The position numbers and the translations under genes are program-made. A stretch of 64,000 nucleotides of DNA from Thalassia testudinum (Eukaryota > Streptophyta > Magnoliopsida > Alismatales > Hydrocharitaceae). The notes beneath the pieces are model-generated. The model saw nothing but the letters and a program-made list of their open reading frames with translations, made no database searches and had not been told where the DNA came from. Of this stretch, positions 46,251 to 58,423 are shown one piece after another (position 1 is the first letter of the stretch; each line of letters begins with the position of its first letter). The stretch lies in NCBI GenBank assembly GCA_037157565.1, contig JAZHRO010000050.1:45022001-45086000 (forward strand). The letters are read 5' to 3'.

Positions 46251-47627
46251 CTGGACCCAGACCACATTCCTTATTCCCTGCCTATCCACGAGCAATTTCC
46301 GGATGAATCTCTTTTGGTAGTTCATTCTATTGAGTTCCCCTGGTACGTGGATATCGCGAACAACCTTGCTGTAGGCAAGATTCCCGTGAACCTATCCAAG
46401 GACCAGAAACTCAAATTCACTGCAGAGGCCAAATTCTACCTCTAGGATGACCCACTGCTCTTCCGCATTGGAGCGGATCAAATTATTTGAAGATGCATCC
46501 CAGATTCTGAGATCCTCAGTGTGTTATCTTTTTGCCACAATGATGCTTGTGGTGGCCATTTCTCGGGACGGAAAATCGCTACAAAAATTTTGCAGTTGGG
46601 ATTTTTCTAGCCAACAATTTTCAGAGATACACAGAAATGCGCCTAACATTGCAAACGATGCCAGTCGGTCGGTTCTATGACCAGAAGAGACATGATACCA
46701 CTCCAGCCCATCATGATTGTAGAAGTGTTCGACGTCAGGGGCATCGATTTTATGGGCCCTTTGCCGAACTCGCACGGCTTCGAGTACATATTATTAGCCA
46801 TCGATTATGTCTCGAAGTGGGTCAAGGCCATCTCGGCGAGACGGGCAGATCATAAGACCTTCATTTCCTTCGTACGGCAGTACATCTTCGCGAGATTCGG
46901 AATGCCCCACACTCTAATTAGTGACGGGGGAAGCCACTTCATCCACACCCATTTCAGGTCATTATTAAAGAAATACGGGGTACATCACCATATAGCCACC
47001 CCGTATCACCCGTAGACCAATGGGCAGGCTGAAGTATCTGACAGTCAGATCAAGCTGATTCTCCAGAAGACAGTTAGACCAAATAGGAAAGACTGGTCCG
47101 ATAAATTAGTTGATGCACTCTGGGCATATCAGACCGCGTACAAGGACCCACTCGGAATGTCACCATATCTTATGGTATATGGCAAGGCCTATCACATTCC
47201 TGTAGAGTTGGAACACCATGCCTCTTGGGCGGTGCAAAAATGTAACCTTGACCTCGATGCAGGAGGTCAAGAACGGAAACTCTAGCTCGGCGAATTAGAA
47301 GAGATCCAACGGGAGGCCTGTGAGAATGCATTGATATACAAGGACAAGACCAAGGCCTTTCATGACCGCCACTTCTGGAGAAAAGCATTCACGCTCAACT
47401 AGCAAGTCTGGTTGTTGGATTCACGATTAAAACTTTTCGTAGGGAAGCTCAAGTCCAAGTGGATTGGCCCGTATGTTGTGATTCACCCATATCCTAATGG
47501 GGTAGTCTAGATCAGGGACCCAAAATCTGGGCATATATCTACGGTAAATGGCCAGCACCTCAAGCCATTTTTGGCCCAGGAACCTCCTCCACCTGACGAG
47601 ATTGTTCATCTTATTGAGGATGTGTGA
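46251..47627 (+). pseudogene. E integrase (inactivated)
   Basis: The spacer and zinc-finger part is broken (stop at 46443; the second zinc histidine is replaced in GGHFSGRK). The catalytic core is readable at 46677-47015: VRGIDFMGPLPNSHGFEYIL, SDGGSHFIHTHFRSL, ATPYHP, then TAG at 47013 where A has glutamine (HPQTNG), then [12 protein letters not shown] with the catalytic glutamate. [21 protein letters not shown] follows. Further TAG codons at 47283 and 47400 also sit at glutamines. The frame ends at TGA 47625-47627. Confidence 0.88.
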
Positions 47628-49605
47628 TTGAATTCTCACACGTATAGATAGCATATCCCACATTCCACCATCATCTATACATAACAATTTTTATACATAG
47701 CATATTTTTCCTTTTAGCATATTTTCTTTCTGCATATTGCATACTGACAGGTTGGCCGATGCTGAATGTATAATTTTAGGAGCAATTACAAGTGATTTCT
47801 ACCCTTTTTTTTTCCCTGTTATATTTATTTTCTTTTATATTCATGCATGAGGACATGCAAGAGCTTAGGCATGGGGGGGTAGATACAACAAAAGTGAAAA
47901 TTTTTATGCCAATATTTAGGAAAACCTTGGAGCTGCATGTAAAATGTACTTTAGGACCCTAAATAAAAGAACAACCGACTCCACCTCCAATGCTCGCATT
48001 GGAGCTAGAAATCGTCTGCAACAATCATTTCCGACTCATTTGCTCGTCTCTTGTTCTAAATTTAGGGTCAAGCTGAATGTAACCCAGTATGGGAATTTCA
48101 CGAAGTACAAATTATACGAGGTTACTTGTTTATAGCATATATACATATTGCATTCATGAATAAGATCATTTTATTAAGATAATGCATTAGGGATTTTATC
48201 CTCTAGTTGATTCCTATAATATGGAATCCAGTACAACTTTACACACACACGTAGAATTTGCAATGGATTCATGGTGAAGGCTGATAAACGTCTTTAGTCT
48301 GTCGAGAAGAAGCAGTGCTTCTTTTCCTGAACCCATGGACAGTGTTTTGGGAGTCAGGAAAACTTTCTTCCAAAAATCCACCAAATAGTGTGAGATGAGA
48401 GTAGAGTGTACTGGTGCTCTAAGATTAGTACAAGGAATCCGGAGTCCTAGATAATTAGGTGATGACACTCTGAGATTAGACATAGTTTTCGCTCTCGGTT
48501 CCTGCATATACATTTTGTGTGAAATTTTGAGAGCCACCAAATAAGGCAAATACATGGAGAGAGAGTTTTCATAAAACTAGGGCTAAAGTGGATGGTTACG
48601 ACCATTCTTTACGGAATCCTTAGCTGAAGGAGGGTATTGATGCCAAGGTCAGAAATACACCATCCTATTCCTCTCTCCCGGTGCCATGAGTAAGCACTTC
48701 CATCAAATAAGCCACCTAATGTCTCTTGGGTACCATCAAATCCTAATAATGCCTCCTTAATAAAGTTCATGGATGTGTGCTAATTGTGTTATGTTGAAAA
48801 AAATAAAAGAAAGAGAAAAAAAAATGAAATGAAAAAAAATGATGAAAAGAAAGAAAAATTGAAAAAAAAATAGAAAAAGAAGAAAAAATAAAGAAAAAAG
48901 AGTGAATATTTAGTTTAGTTGCATTGAGGTAATATCACGAAATAAATTTGATCCACCAAATATGGCCTTAACCCACCTTTCTTGTGTTTCTGACCGCCCG
49001 AATACTGGCTAAGGAATTCCAACTTAGTTTTATGGTTATGGAAACTCAATTAAAGTGTTAATGCCTAGTGAGACCACCAAATATAGGTCATATGTATGAA
49101 TCTGGTGAGATTGTGAGCTCTAAGAAAAGGAAAGAAAAGAAAAGAAAAAGAGTAAGAGAGAATGAATACAAAGGGATCAAAAGAGAGCATAGTCTTTCTC
49201 ATCTTTCTTTGAGTTAAGTTACTTAGTAATATGGGAATCTAGATTCTGTAGCACTAATCTCTATGTTGCACTAGTCGAGAGTGAGCCACCAAATATATAA
49301 TCTTTCCCCTCAGAGATTCTCTACCTAAGCCTAAAGTCAGGGTGAAATTCATAGAATATCTTGAATACCTCGAGGGAACAAGTCCGCCTATCCTGTTAGA
49401 ATTTTTACTAGGGGTCAAGTACAGGCTTTAGAGGTGTATCAATTTTTCACTCGAATCCGTTGCAAAAGCTACATAGCTACACTTTCACGATTGTCTGGAT
49501 TTCTAGAGCATAGGATGAAAATAAAAAGGAGAAAAATCTCTAGGCATACACTTGATAAAATAATCAATCTCTTAGGAACCCATCTGTAAATAATTTAGTC
49601 TTGTA
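47628..49605 (+). other. E post-pol non-coding region
   Basis: No gene. Holds the internal polypurine-like motif GAGGACATGCAAGAGCTTAG then GCATGGGGGGG (47849-47880), the GCCACCAAATAAGGCAAAT block near 48535 shared with B and R1, and purine-rich tracts (48793-48905 and 49115-49160). The post-pol AGGCAN hairpin of A, B and D was not found here. Confidence 0.75.
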
Positions 49606-49641
49606 TTTGCTAGGGACTAGCAAGATTTAGGCATGGGCGTA
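49606..49641 (+). promoter_or_regulatory. E hairpin and polypurine tract
   Basis: TTGCTA (49607-49612) pairs with TAGCAA (49618-49623) around GGGAC, then TTTAGGCATGGGCGTA reaches the LTR. The tract has a C in the G run, probably a later mutation. Confidence 0.82.
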
Positions 49642-51959
49642 TGATTGCGTAGCAATCATAGGTCTTAATTGACATAAATTAGGCTACGACTCAGCATAAG
49701 TTAGGGTAATTCATACATGTATAAACATTATCTACATGCTTTCTTTTAGCTATGTATAAAATAATGCTATAATGTGCTGATTAGGTGCATTATGTCAATT
49801 ATAGGTAATAAGCTGGATCTGAAGCTGGATCAAGGATAATGGGGGTTGCAGCAGAGTTGGAGCAGAAGACTTAGATTAGATGTAGTAGATAATAATGTAA
49901 GGGAGTTAAGGTATGCTACCCTATTAAGTAGGAATAAAGAAGTAAAATGTGAAGAACTTAGGTCCATCCTAGCCCTAGGATAGCCTAGAGACTTCCCCAA
50001 GCCTTAGCCACCCTTAGATTAGGTCACCGCACCCTAGGAAACCTTAAAACCCTAATTCCAACCTTAATATGGACATCCAGATGAATTATAGAACATCCAT
50101 AACCCTTAGCCAACCCCCGCACACCTTAAACCCACTTCTGTAGTGTTATTGGATGTCCAGACACTTGGTTAAACGTCCAATTTCTGCAAAATACCCAAAA
50201 TAGAACCCAAAAATCCCATCTGACTCTGATTGGACGTCCAGACGACAAGTTTGGACTTCTGATTTTTCACTATAAGTCGTCTGACACTTTTATTGGACGT
50301 CTGGAACTGCTCTCCAGTTCCTGTTTTGAGATTCAAGCCTTGATCTTGGATCTCTAGGTTCCTAAACCCAATTCCAACCCCATAGGAACATAAATTAAGA
50401 TGCCCTAACTGTAGTACATCACCTCTAGACCTCCCTAAGGACCTAATTAGGTCCACACTAAACCTAATTGACTTGGATCTTGGTCAATTCCATCAGCCTA
50501 TTCAATTGGACTCATTGAGTCCAATTGAGCCCTAATCTCAGCACACACACTATCCAATTGGACTCAGTGAGAGTCCAATTGACCTATACCTGACTTAATT
50601 GAGTTATTTTACTCCTAACTAAGTTTTCACACACCCAATTGAACTTGTATTAAGTTTAATTGCACTTTACCTTAGTGAATTAGGGTTTACACCCTAATTT
50701 GAGACCTACCTTGACCTAAACCCACTAGAACTTAACCTAATCAACCTAGCCACCTAAGTTTCGACCCACACACACCCACACACACCATCCACACGAAAAT
50801 ACCTAGCCTAGAGTTCTCTAGAACTCTCTACCATTGTTGTTGCCTTGGTTGCTAAAATTAGCAACCAAGAGTCATTTAATTTTTAGATCTAAATTTGATG
50901 GATCTAAAAACCACCATCAATCATCTCTCCCTCACTCTCCCACGAGCTCCCACCATAGGCCACTCTAGAGAATTCCATAATTCTTTAGAGATCTTCCCTT
51001 AGGTTTATAAAAAGACCTAAGGGGTGGCCATTTGCACCCATCCCATTCTTGGCACTCATCCATCTAGGTTAGCTACATTTCCACCACCACTCTACCTCCA
51101 CGAGGAGCACCACCATGGAAGCCACCATCCCCATGCCAAGATGCTGGATCATCTCCCCAACCTCTCTCCAAGGGCCGGCCTAAGCACCATTGGCCGCCCC
51201 TCCTTCTCCTCTCAGCCACTCAAAGGCCATCGGAGCCCACCTCTGAATGCCCTTCTTTTCTGCTAGATTAGTAACTTAGCTCTTCATAGTTTTACTGCTT
51301 TCATTTACTGCTTAGTAGTGTAGCTCTTATTCTCCCCCAATGATGCATGCAAAATCCTCCCATAGATTCCTGTATGCAATCATTTTCTGTTAGCTAGATT
51401 TGTGTTTTTCAAGCTTTCCTTTACAAGCTTTCCTCTACATTCCATGTTGCAAACATCCTTCAGAATGAATGAATAAAAGATAATTTTTTTATACATATCT
51501 CTATGTTGGAAATCGCCATGAGCTTATTGGTTGCCATCTATTTCGTGTGATTCAAGTTGCCTACTTTTCATTTATATATATATTGCAACAAGTATGTCGA
51601 TTCCGAAAAATATAGAAGATTTAACTATAAATGCATTTTCTGTAAACAACCACCACATCACTAGAATTGTGTGCACTGAAACTCATACTTTCACATTCGT
51701 TATCTATCTAACACATGCACATGTAATCAAAACTCACAATAGAAGTGGCGAAGCTTTAATCCGAAGATTGGAAACTGGCGTGCGATTTTAAATAAGTAGA
51801 GCGATAAAAGATCGATTTCAGAATTAAACAAACGCCTCCTACAGACGAACGACCAGGACTCAAAGCTCGTTATCTTTTTATAAATATTTTTGTTTGATTG
51901 TATTGCATACTATACTACGACGCTTTTCCTAGAAAAATGCATTCTACGAATCCCAAACA
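49642..51959 (+). repeat. E 3' LTR (2318 bp)
   Basis: Starts TGATTGCGTAGCAATCATAG: TGATTGC and GCAATCA form a perfect palindrome with a 3-base spacer. It lacks the 106-bp duplication of the 5' copy but has a short tandem repeat (AAGCTTTCCT) near 51410-51440. Confidence 0.9.
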
Positions 51960-51964
51960 TAAGG

Positions 51965-52470
51965 CCACCAAATAGTGAGTACATTTACAAAATCTGGTGA
52001 AAGTTGTGATCTCAGAAAGAAAAGAAGGAAAAGAGTGGGCACAAAGGAATATCAAGAGAGCACATTTGTTTAGCCTTTCTCCGAGTTGACTCATTTGATA
52101 GTATAGATATCTAGAGTCTATAGTACTAGACTACATGTAGCATTAGATAAGTGTGTGCCACCAAATATAAATCCATTCAACTCAGCATCTCCTACCTAAG
52201 CTAAAATGCCAGGGTCAATTTACATATTATTTTCTGCTTTATCCCCGAGGGAAGTAGTTGCCTATCTTGATAGAAATATTTATCGAGGGATAAGTACGAA
52301 CTGCAAATGTAAGTTGGTTATTTTCACTTGGATCAGTTACCTAGGCTATTGCCACTTCACATTTGTCTGGATCTCTAAATTTTTGGAACAAGGAAAGAAG
52401 AAATCTTCTGATTACTTCTATTGCTTTTCATTTTTGCTAGGGACTAGCAAAACTTTGGCATGGGAGTATT
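51965..52470 (+). other. B 3' non-coding region, part 2, and polypurine tract
   Basis: Continues the B sequence broken by E. Ends with TTTTGCTA (52432-52439) paired with TAGCAAAA (52445-52452) around GGGAC and the tract TTGGCATGGGAGTATT before the LTR. No gene. Confidence 0.75.
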
Positions 52471-54058
52471 TGATGAGTCCAATTTATTGGACTAATTGTT
52501 AGCCTAAGTTGGTTAGTTATTACATTTTAGAGTATATTAATATTTATATTTGATTATAAAATAAATGCATTCATTATAATTTATATTTGTAAAGTTTATA
52601 TCTGATATTATAAATAATTATATGCATTGCAGGTATTAAGCACAGCCAAATCTCATTTTTAAGACATTCAGAGCTTACTCTGGATGTCTGATGATGCTGA
52701 CAATATGCACCACACTTAGCCGTATCTACCTCCATGTGCGCAACCTCCTCGCCGGTCTCAGCACATCATTTCCCCACCGTCTCGCTATTGCTGTTAAGCT
52801 GTTGGAGAATGTCGAGTCCTCCGGAAATGCAACAGATCAGAGGAGAGTCGATGGCAGAAGGTTTATAAAAGAACTCACCGCATGCAGGTGGAGAGATCAT
52901 CTTCCTTCCCCCCTTACGGGGATATCCTCCATCTTCTTCGCCATGGAAAAAAAAAGCTTGCACCGTGCAACATGCGTGCACTGTGGCCATCAAAAGAGAA
53001 CTTCAACATTGCGGCCACCTCTTCATCCTTCTAGGCGGCAGCGAGCATGGTGACAGCCGCTCCCCGTTGTCTTCACTGTGCTAATCCACCGCCAACCTCT
53101 CACCAGTGAAGCCGCTGCCTTCACAGGTGCTAATCCATCGCTACCTTCATGCTCCACGTGCACCAGTGAAGCCGCAGTATCTTCTCTGCGTGGCTTCACC
53201 ACCGCGCGTGCACAGCACTTCTTGCGTGTGCGCGTGTGCCCAGCCCTCGATGCGTCAACAGCCCTTCATCTTCTTCTCCGCCAACAGAGAAGAGGAACCC
53301 AAACATTCACGCCAGCTCCTCCACATGCAACTGCACACCTGGCCTCTGTTTGACGTGCCATTGACTCCACCGCACTCGCCTCGACCCCACGACCTCAACC
53401 ACACCATCGGCTGCACCAACCTCCCACTCAACGGCTGGCCGTCGAACCTCGCCGCCGACAGCCACGTTCAGCCGTGCCCTCTCCTTCGCACGAGGGGAAG
53501 TAATCCCCTATTTTGCTACAGTGAAGGTTGCAATTAGTAATTACGAATAATGACATTGTAGAGAATACTATTCATTTATTTATCTCCTTATTATAATAAG
53601 ATAGAATTGCGTGAATGTCCCTCAAGTTTAATTGAATGACGAATAGTGCATTTATCTCTTAACTAAGCAAGTTTGGGATATTGATTATAGGGAATGGGTT
53701 CGATTTTGATTTATATTGAGGATATTTTTCAATACTACGATTACGATTCACATATGCCGTTGTGGTGATTTTACATAAAACCTCCCTATATTTTTACGTA
53801 AGTACATAAATGCTAAACTTATGTTGAAAATGAAGTGCAATAACTAGTATGCATACCCACTGAGATTCCCGAATAAATGAAGCACAACACACTAGTTTAA
53901 ATAGGCTAATTCTTCCCTATGGAGACAACCTAACTATTTTCATGGTTAGATTCTGAGAATTAAAATGTTTTGAAAAGTGATTTTCTACCACGCGATTACA
54001 TACAACGACATGTCATTTCATGCTAAAGTTTTTATTGAAAACGAAGATCGATCTTTCA
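52471..54058 (+). repeat. B 3' LTR (1588 bp)
   Basis: Starts TGATGAGTCCAATTTATTGG, ends ATCTTTCA. Its inverted repeat near 52663-52690 reads AGACATTC...GGATGTCT where the 5' copy has AGACGTCC...GGACGTCT: the outer pairs are kept although bases changed in both arms. TATAAAA at about 52864-52870. Confidence 0.88.
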
Positions 54059-54063
54059 GGACT

Positions 54064-56090
54064 CAGCTTAATCCAACTTACCATAACTGGATTCTAGCTC
54101 ATTTGGACTAGGGTTAGCTCATTCTAGCACCATTCAGCTCATCTTAGCTAAATGGCAGCTCAAGAGAGCTCATCTTAGCTCACCTTAGCTTAGGTCAGCT
54201 TAGATCCAACTCAACTTAGCTGAGTCTAGCTCATCTCAGCTCCCATTAGTTCACAGGGAGTAATAGCTAGCTCAGTTGAGTTGACTGGAGTTCACCTCAA
54301 TTCAGGACCAGCTTGATCCAGCTCCACTCAACTCTAGCCCGCTGAAGATGACTTCATTTCAGCTCAAGAAGCTCAAGTCTAGCTCCCGGGGACTCAGCTT
54401 AGCTCAACTCAGTTGGGTTAAGCTACCTTAGCTACCTCAACCAGCTTGATCCTCCCCCAGAGCACCAGACCTAGCACACCTCAACTCCTTGTGGCAGAAG
54501 CCAGCTTACTATAGCTTGGCTTAGCAGCTAGCAAAGAACTAGCAAGCTAAGCCAGCTAAAGTAGCTCCATGCCACCCTCTTCAGTAGCTGCCAGCTCTAG
54601 TTCAGCTCCAGACTTCTTCTGTCTAGCTCCTCTCCTCAAACCCTAGCCTCCATATGCCTCCCCCTCTACTCCTCTACCCGAATAATAGCTAAGCTAGGAT
54701 CCAGCTCCGTTAGCATTCACCACCTTAAAGCCCCACCTAACTAGCTCCACCAATTAACCCTAACTCTAAGTCCACCTAGTAACCTAGTCCACCCCTAAGT
54801 TGGTGCCACCCTAAGCACCTGTTCACCCCTCACCTTCCACCGAAAGGTACCTAGAGTTGGTGCCAAAACCTAACCCTAACCAACTCCCATTTTGGTGCCA
54901 ACCCTACCTCCCATATCCAATATACACCTAACCCTACATCCACATCTAGCCATCCACATACCCCCCTTCTAGAACCTTAAGATGGTGCCACCTAATTGCC
55001 TTCTAGAAGGCCCATTTTGGCACCAACTCTAAGGGGCATCAAAGCCATAACCACCCCCCTTGTGCTCCCTCACTTGGCGCCATTTATTCCTAGCCCTAGG
55101 ATCCTTAACTACCATCCCAAATCCCATCCTAGCCATCTATTCTATCCATGCCAACCCCCCTCCTCCCTACTCTATATATACCTACCTAACTACCCACATT
55201 TGGATCATCCTCCTTTCAATATTATTCTACCTATACCCACCATAACCTAAGGCCAAGGAAGAAGAAGAGAAGATTAAGGGGGCATCCTACCCGCCCCCTT
55301 AGTGCCTTCTTCCCCTTCTTTTTTCTCCCTTGTGCCAAGCCAAGGAGGAGGACATTCTCCCCTCAAGGAGGATGGCCAGGCAAGGAGAAGCATGGGTGGT
55401 GCACGTCCACCCTTAGAGGAGATCAATTAAGGTGGTAGCTTCCACCTTGGAGGAGCCAAGGCACACCCACCCTAGGGCTTTCCAGAAAGGAGGAGACCTC
55501 ACCTTGAAGGAGCATACAAGGAGTTGGAGGAGTTCTTTTCAACTACGAGAGCAGCCGTAGTTGGAGCAAGGGCTTCATCATCTCCGCCATCTTAATCATC
55601 AGGATTTTTGTTTTGCTTGTTTTGTAGTTTTCTTGTTATATTATAGAAGCTTTCCTCTACAAGTGTAGAACAAAAATCTGCTTTTATAAAGTTGCATTTT
55701 CAAATTTGTGTACTTTGTTCTCTACTTTAGTTTGTGTTAGGATTATCACACCCTCTTCCCAATTATCCTAGGCCTTCACTTGCCTAGGGTGAGCTTGGGA
55801 AGAAGTTACTCTTGCCACTTAGTTACTAAGGTAGCGATAGTCTCTCTTTCCCATCAACAAAATCCACTTTGTCCCCTTATTTCAAAACTCATAAAAATTA
55901 TATAATTAAAAAGAGGTAAAAGAAAGGTGAATTTCATTTCCAAGAAAGAGACATATTTTGCAAACAAATTGCCTCCTTGGATGACCCTAGATATCCCATT
56001 ATCTAGGTTACAAATTTTAAAAGCAAAAGAGAATTTATGCGTTACAATGACTAAAACACAATTTTAACAAACCTCATATTTTCACTATCA
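54064..56090 (+). repeat. D 5' LTR with AGCT-rich U3
   Basis: Bases 54064-54720 are packed with AGCTCA, TAGCTC and CAGCTT words. A TATATATA box lies at about 55173-55180; R/U5 holds a GAAGAAGAAG run near 55258. The right end is placed at CACTATCA before the primer site. No 3' copy is in the window to confirm the ends. Confidence 0.6.
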
Positions 56091-56095
56091 ATTTT

Positions 56096-56118
56096 TAGTG
56101 CAGTTACCAGGGAGGCAC
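56096..56118 (+). promoter_or_regulatory. D primer-binding site (degenerate)
   Basis: TAGTGCAGTTACCAGGGAGGC aligns with TGGCGCCGTTGCCGGGGAGGC, with about five differences. Confidence 0.65.
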
Positions 56119-57770
56119 AACTTTGCATTTATTTAGTCTCTTGTTTGGAGTGGATCTCATCCCCTACTCTCCTTTTCTCTCTTGTGTGTGCAGGAACTAT
56201 GGGAAGCAAGCGAGATTCTTGAAAGAACTTTAAATACTTATCTTCCTATGATTTTAGGTTGGTTCCTCTTCTCTTGTCATATAAAGCCTTAAAACCTACC
56301 AAAAAAAAAACTAAACTTGGCTTTTAGGATCCTATACATTTTAATTAAGTGAAGTGGTGCAAATCAAAGCTCATTTGTTACTTGTTTGCACCATCAACAC
56401 CACTCTACTTCAAGTGTTGGTGTTCTGATTTTCGAATCCAAGCTTCTATCTAAATTTTAAAAATCAATTCCTGACACCACAGACCTTCTAAAATCGTGAA
56501 ATTTCAAACAGTGATTTCAAATCAAGCAAGGAACATTTGTTCCAAATTTCAAAGTAATTAGATTTATATTTAATTTTTAAAAATTCATGGACTACAGGAG
56601 AGTCACACCCTATGATCTTCCTATTTTTCTACTGTCCATGAATTTTTAAAATTTTTTACTCATCCAATTTTTGTGAAATTTAGTTTTCTAGAACCCTTGT
56701 GAAATTCTACACATTACATAAAATCATCAAAATTTTCTGAGGATACTGGTGGTATTAAAAAGTCTAAAATACAAAAGGGTATCATTTATGGACTTTGACA
56801 TCAACACAAAGAAAATTTTTTTAAAAATATCAAACAAATTTGTAAAGTCCTAAAAAAATCTTTTTTGGAATTATTGTTTGATATTCCATAAGGTAGTGGT
56901 GTTGTTTCATTTGTTTAGACTACTACTTAATACTGAAAGCCTAAAATATATTTATTGGTTGTTAATTTTCTGTCTTAGGACTAATTGGATTAGGGCTTTC
57001 CTTTTCTTTTTCTGGAAACCCACTTTAAAGGAAATTGATTTTCAACAATACAACTTGTTTTCCTTTGATTGTGAAGCTTGAAACTTGTTTGAACTCTTAA
57101 GAAGGAAACCCTAAAACACACTAACTTAAATCCAATTCTAAAAGACAAATACATTAAATTGTGTGACAACTTGATTTTTATTGGAATCAACTTCCAATTC
57201 CCACACACACTCACAAAAAAAATTGAAATAACAGGACAATACTCCCATCAATGTCGTCCACATTCCGTTTTCACAATAGCATCCCAGGCCTAACTAAAAA
57301 TTGTAGCAAGTTGACCCCTAAGGTTTCATCAACTTAGGCTTACTATTTGGGTCTTAAGTTTTCTCTAGTTAGTATCAATTCTGTCATCTATATCTGGTGT
57401 CAGGCTGAGTGGTCATGTCAAATGACCAAGCGCGGGTTTGCATAAGCCCTTGGGGATTTTCCTGGGAAATGCTTGGGCCCAAGCCTCCCCATATGCAACT
57501 TGGCCAGATTTGTTGATAGAACGGGTATTCACTGTTGATTTCTTATTTCCTATGTAGATCAAATCTTAGGTTAATTTTTAGGGAGTCACATTTAAGTTAG
57601 GTTTAGAATTTTGATTTCTTGTGTGCACACTTTCTCTCATCTCCATCTCATCTCCTCCCCTCCCGTTCTTCCATTTTATGCACGGGCAATAGTCTCAAAA
57701 TCCACACTTGAAGGGATCATTTTATTTCGCCCCACTCACAAAAAGATAGCTTTTTCCTTCTTCTAAAAAA
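56119..57770 (+). other. D 5' leader
   Basis: Untranslated leader, AT-rich, 1.65 kb. The small frames here (for example 56878-57081) have no family motif. Confidence 0.6.
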
Positions 57771-58423
57771 ATGAAAAATCAACAAAACAGTTCCACTAAC
57801 CCTTCCACTTCCACCTCTAATCCCACCTCTAAACCCACTATTAACCCTAACTTTCACCCTTCCACCCAAAACCCCCCCACCTTTGACTTCCCACACTTGG
57901 AGCTCCCTAATGTTGAGTTGCCTCAATCACAACACCAAGCCCCCCCGCCTGATCTTTACACCTTGATGGTAGAGCAAATTACTCAACTTAATGCCAATGA
58001 ATAAGTGTTGACTAGGAATATCCAAAACCTAGCTAACCAAAGGCCAAACCCACCACCCTGTTAGCAGCCTGTTATTCCTCTAAAAGATTTTATGATCCTT
58101 CTTACTATGAGGAGAGACCAGGGGTGGTCATACCAGAGGGGGACTTCAAGATCAAGCCAGCAGTTCTGAACCTAATTAAACATTTCCATGGCCTTCCTAG
58201 GGAAGACCTATTTAGAGACCTTGAAGAACTCACTCTTCTTGCACAAACAACTCGTTCTCAAAATGTACAAGAAAACATTTAGCTAATGCGACTATTTCCA
58301 TTATCTCTTAAAGATAAGGCCTCCTACTAGTTCAGAACCATTGGTCGACCCATCACCACATGGCCTCAGCTCAAGAGTGCCTTCCTCAAGAAATTCATTC
58401 CCATAGGTCGAACTAATTCCCTA
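57771..58423 (+). pseudogene. gag: D gag, 5' part (split by solo LTR A'')
   Basis: Starts MKNQQNSSTNPSTSTSN, a long S/T/N/P-rich leader unlike that of A. A stop follows LNANE at 58002, then frames shift. The gag domain is readable: IKHFHGLPREDLFRDLEELT, MRLFPLSLKDKASY, FRTIGRPITTWPQLKSAFLK, KFIPIGRTNSL. Stops include a TAG at the position of a conserved W. The sequence is cut at CCCTA and continues at 61100. Confidence 0.8.

Larger units (their letters stand above)
37775..51959 (+). mobile_element. E: degenerate full-length Athila-like retrotransposon (14.2 kb)
   Basis: LTRs 37775-40199 and 49642-51959 start TGATT[A/G]C...GCAATCATAGG and end AAACA. Target duplication TGAGG (37770-37774) and TAAGG (51960-51964), one transition apart. 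Order: LTR, degenerate tRNA-Asp primer site, leader, gag, protease, RT, RNase H, integrase, post-pol region, hairpin and polypurine tract, LTR. All protein domains are present but with many stops and at least two frameshifts. More LTR divergence than A, so an older insertion, sitting in the 3' region of B. Confidence 0.9.
16906..54058 (+). mobile_element. B: Athila-like LTR retrotransposon, host for elements A and E
   Basis: Both LTRs start TGATGAGTCCAATTTATTGG and end ATCTTTCA or CTCTTTCA; target duplication GGACT at 16901-16905 and 54059-54063. It carries a tRNA-Asp-type primer site, a gag split by element A, a C-type LTR where pol should be, a 3' non-coding region split by element E, and a polypurine tract. 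Its own sequence totals about 9.8 kb, including the C-type LTR, without A and E. Protease, RT, RNase H and integrase are missing, so it could not have moved on its own in this form. Confidence 0.85.

Noticed and set aside
54996..55250. 84-codon frame rich in proline and leucine
   Set aside because: Spans the TATA region of the D LTR; no motif.
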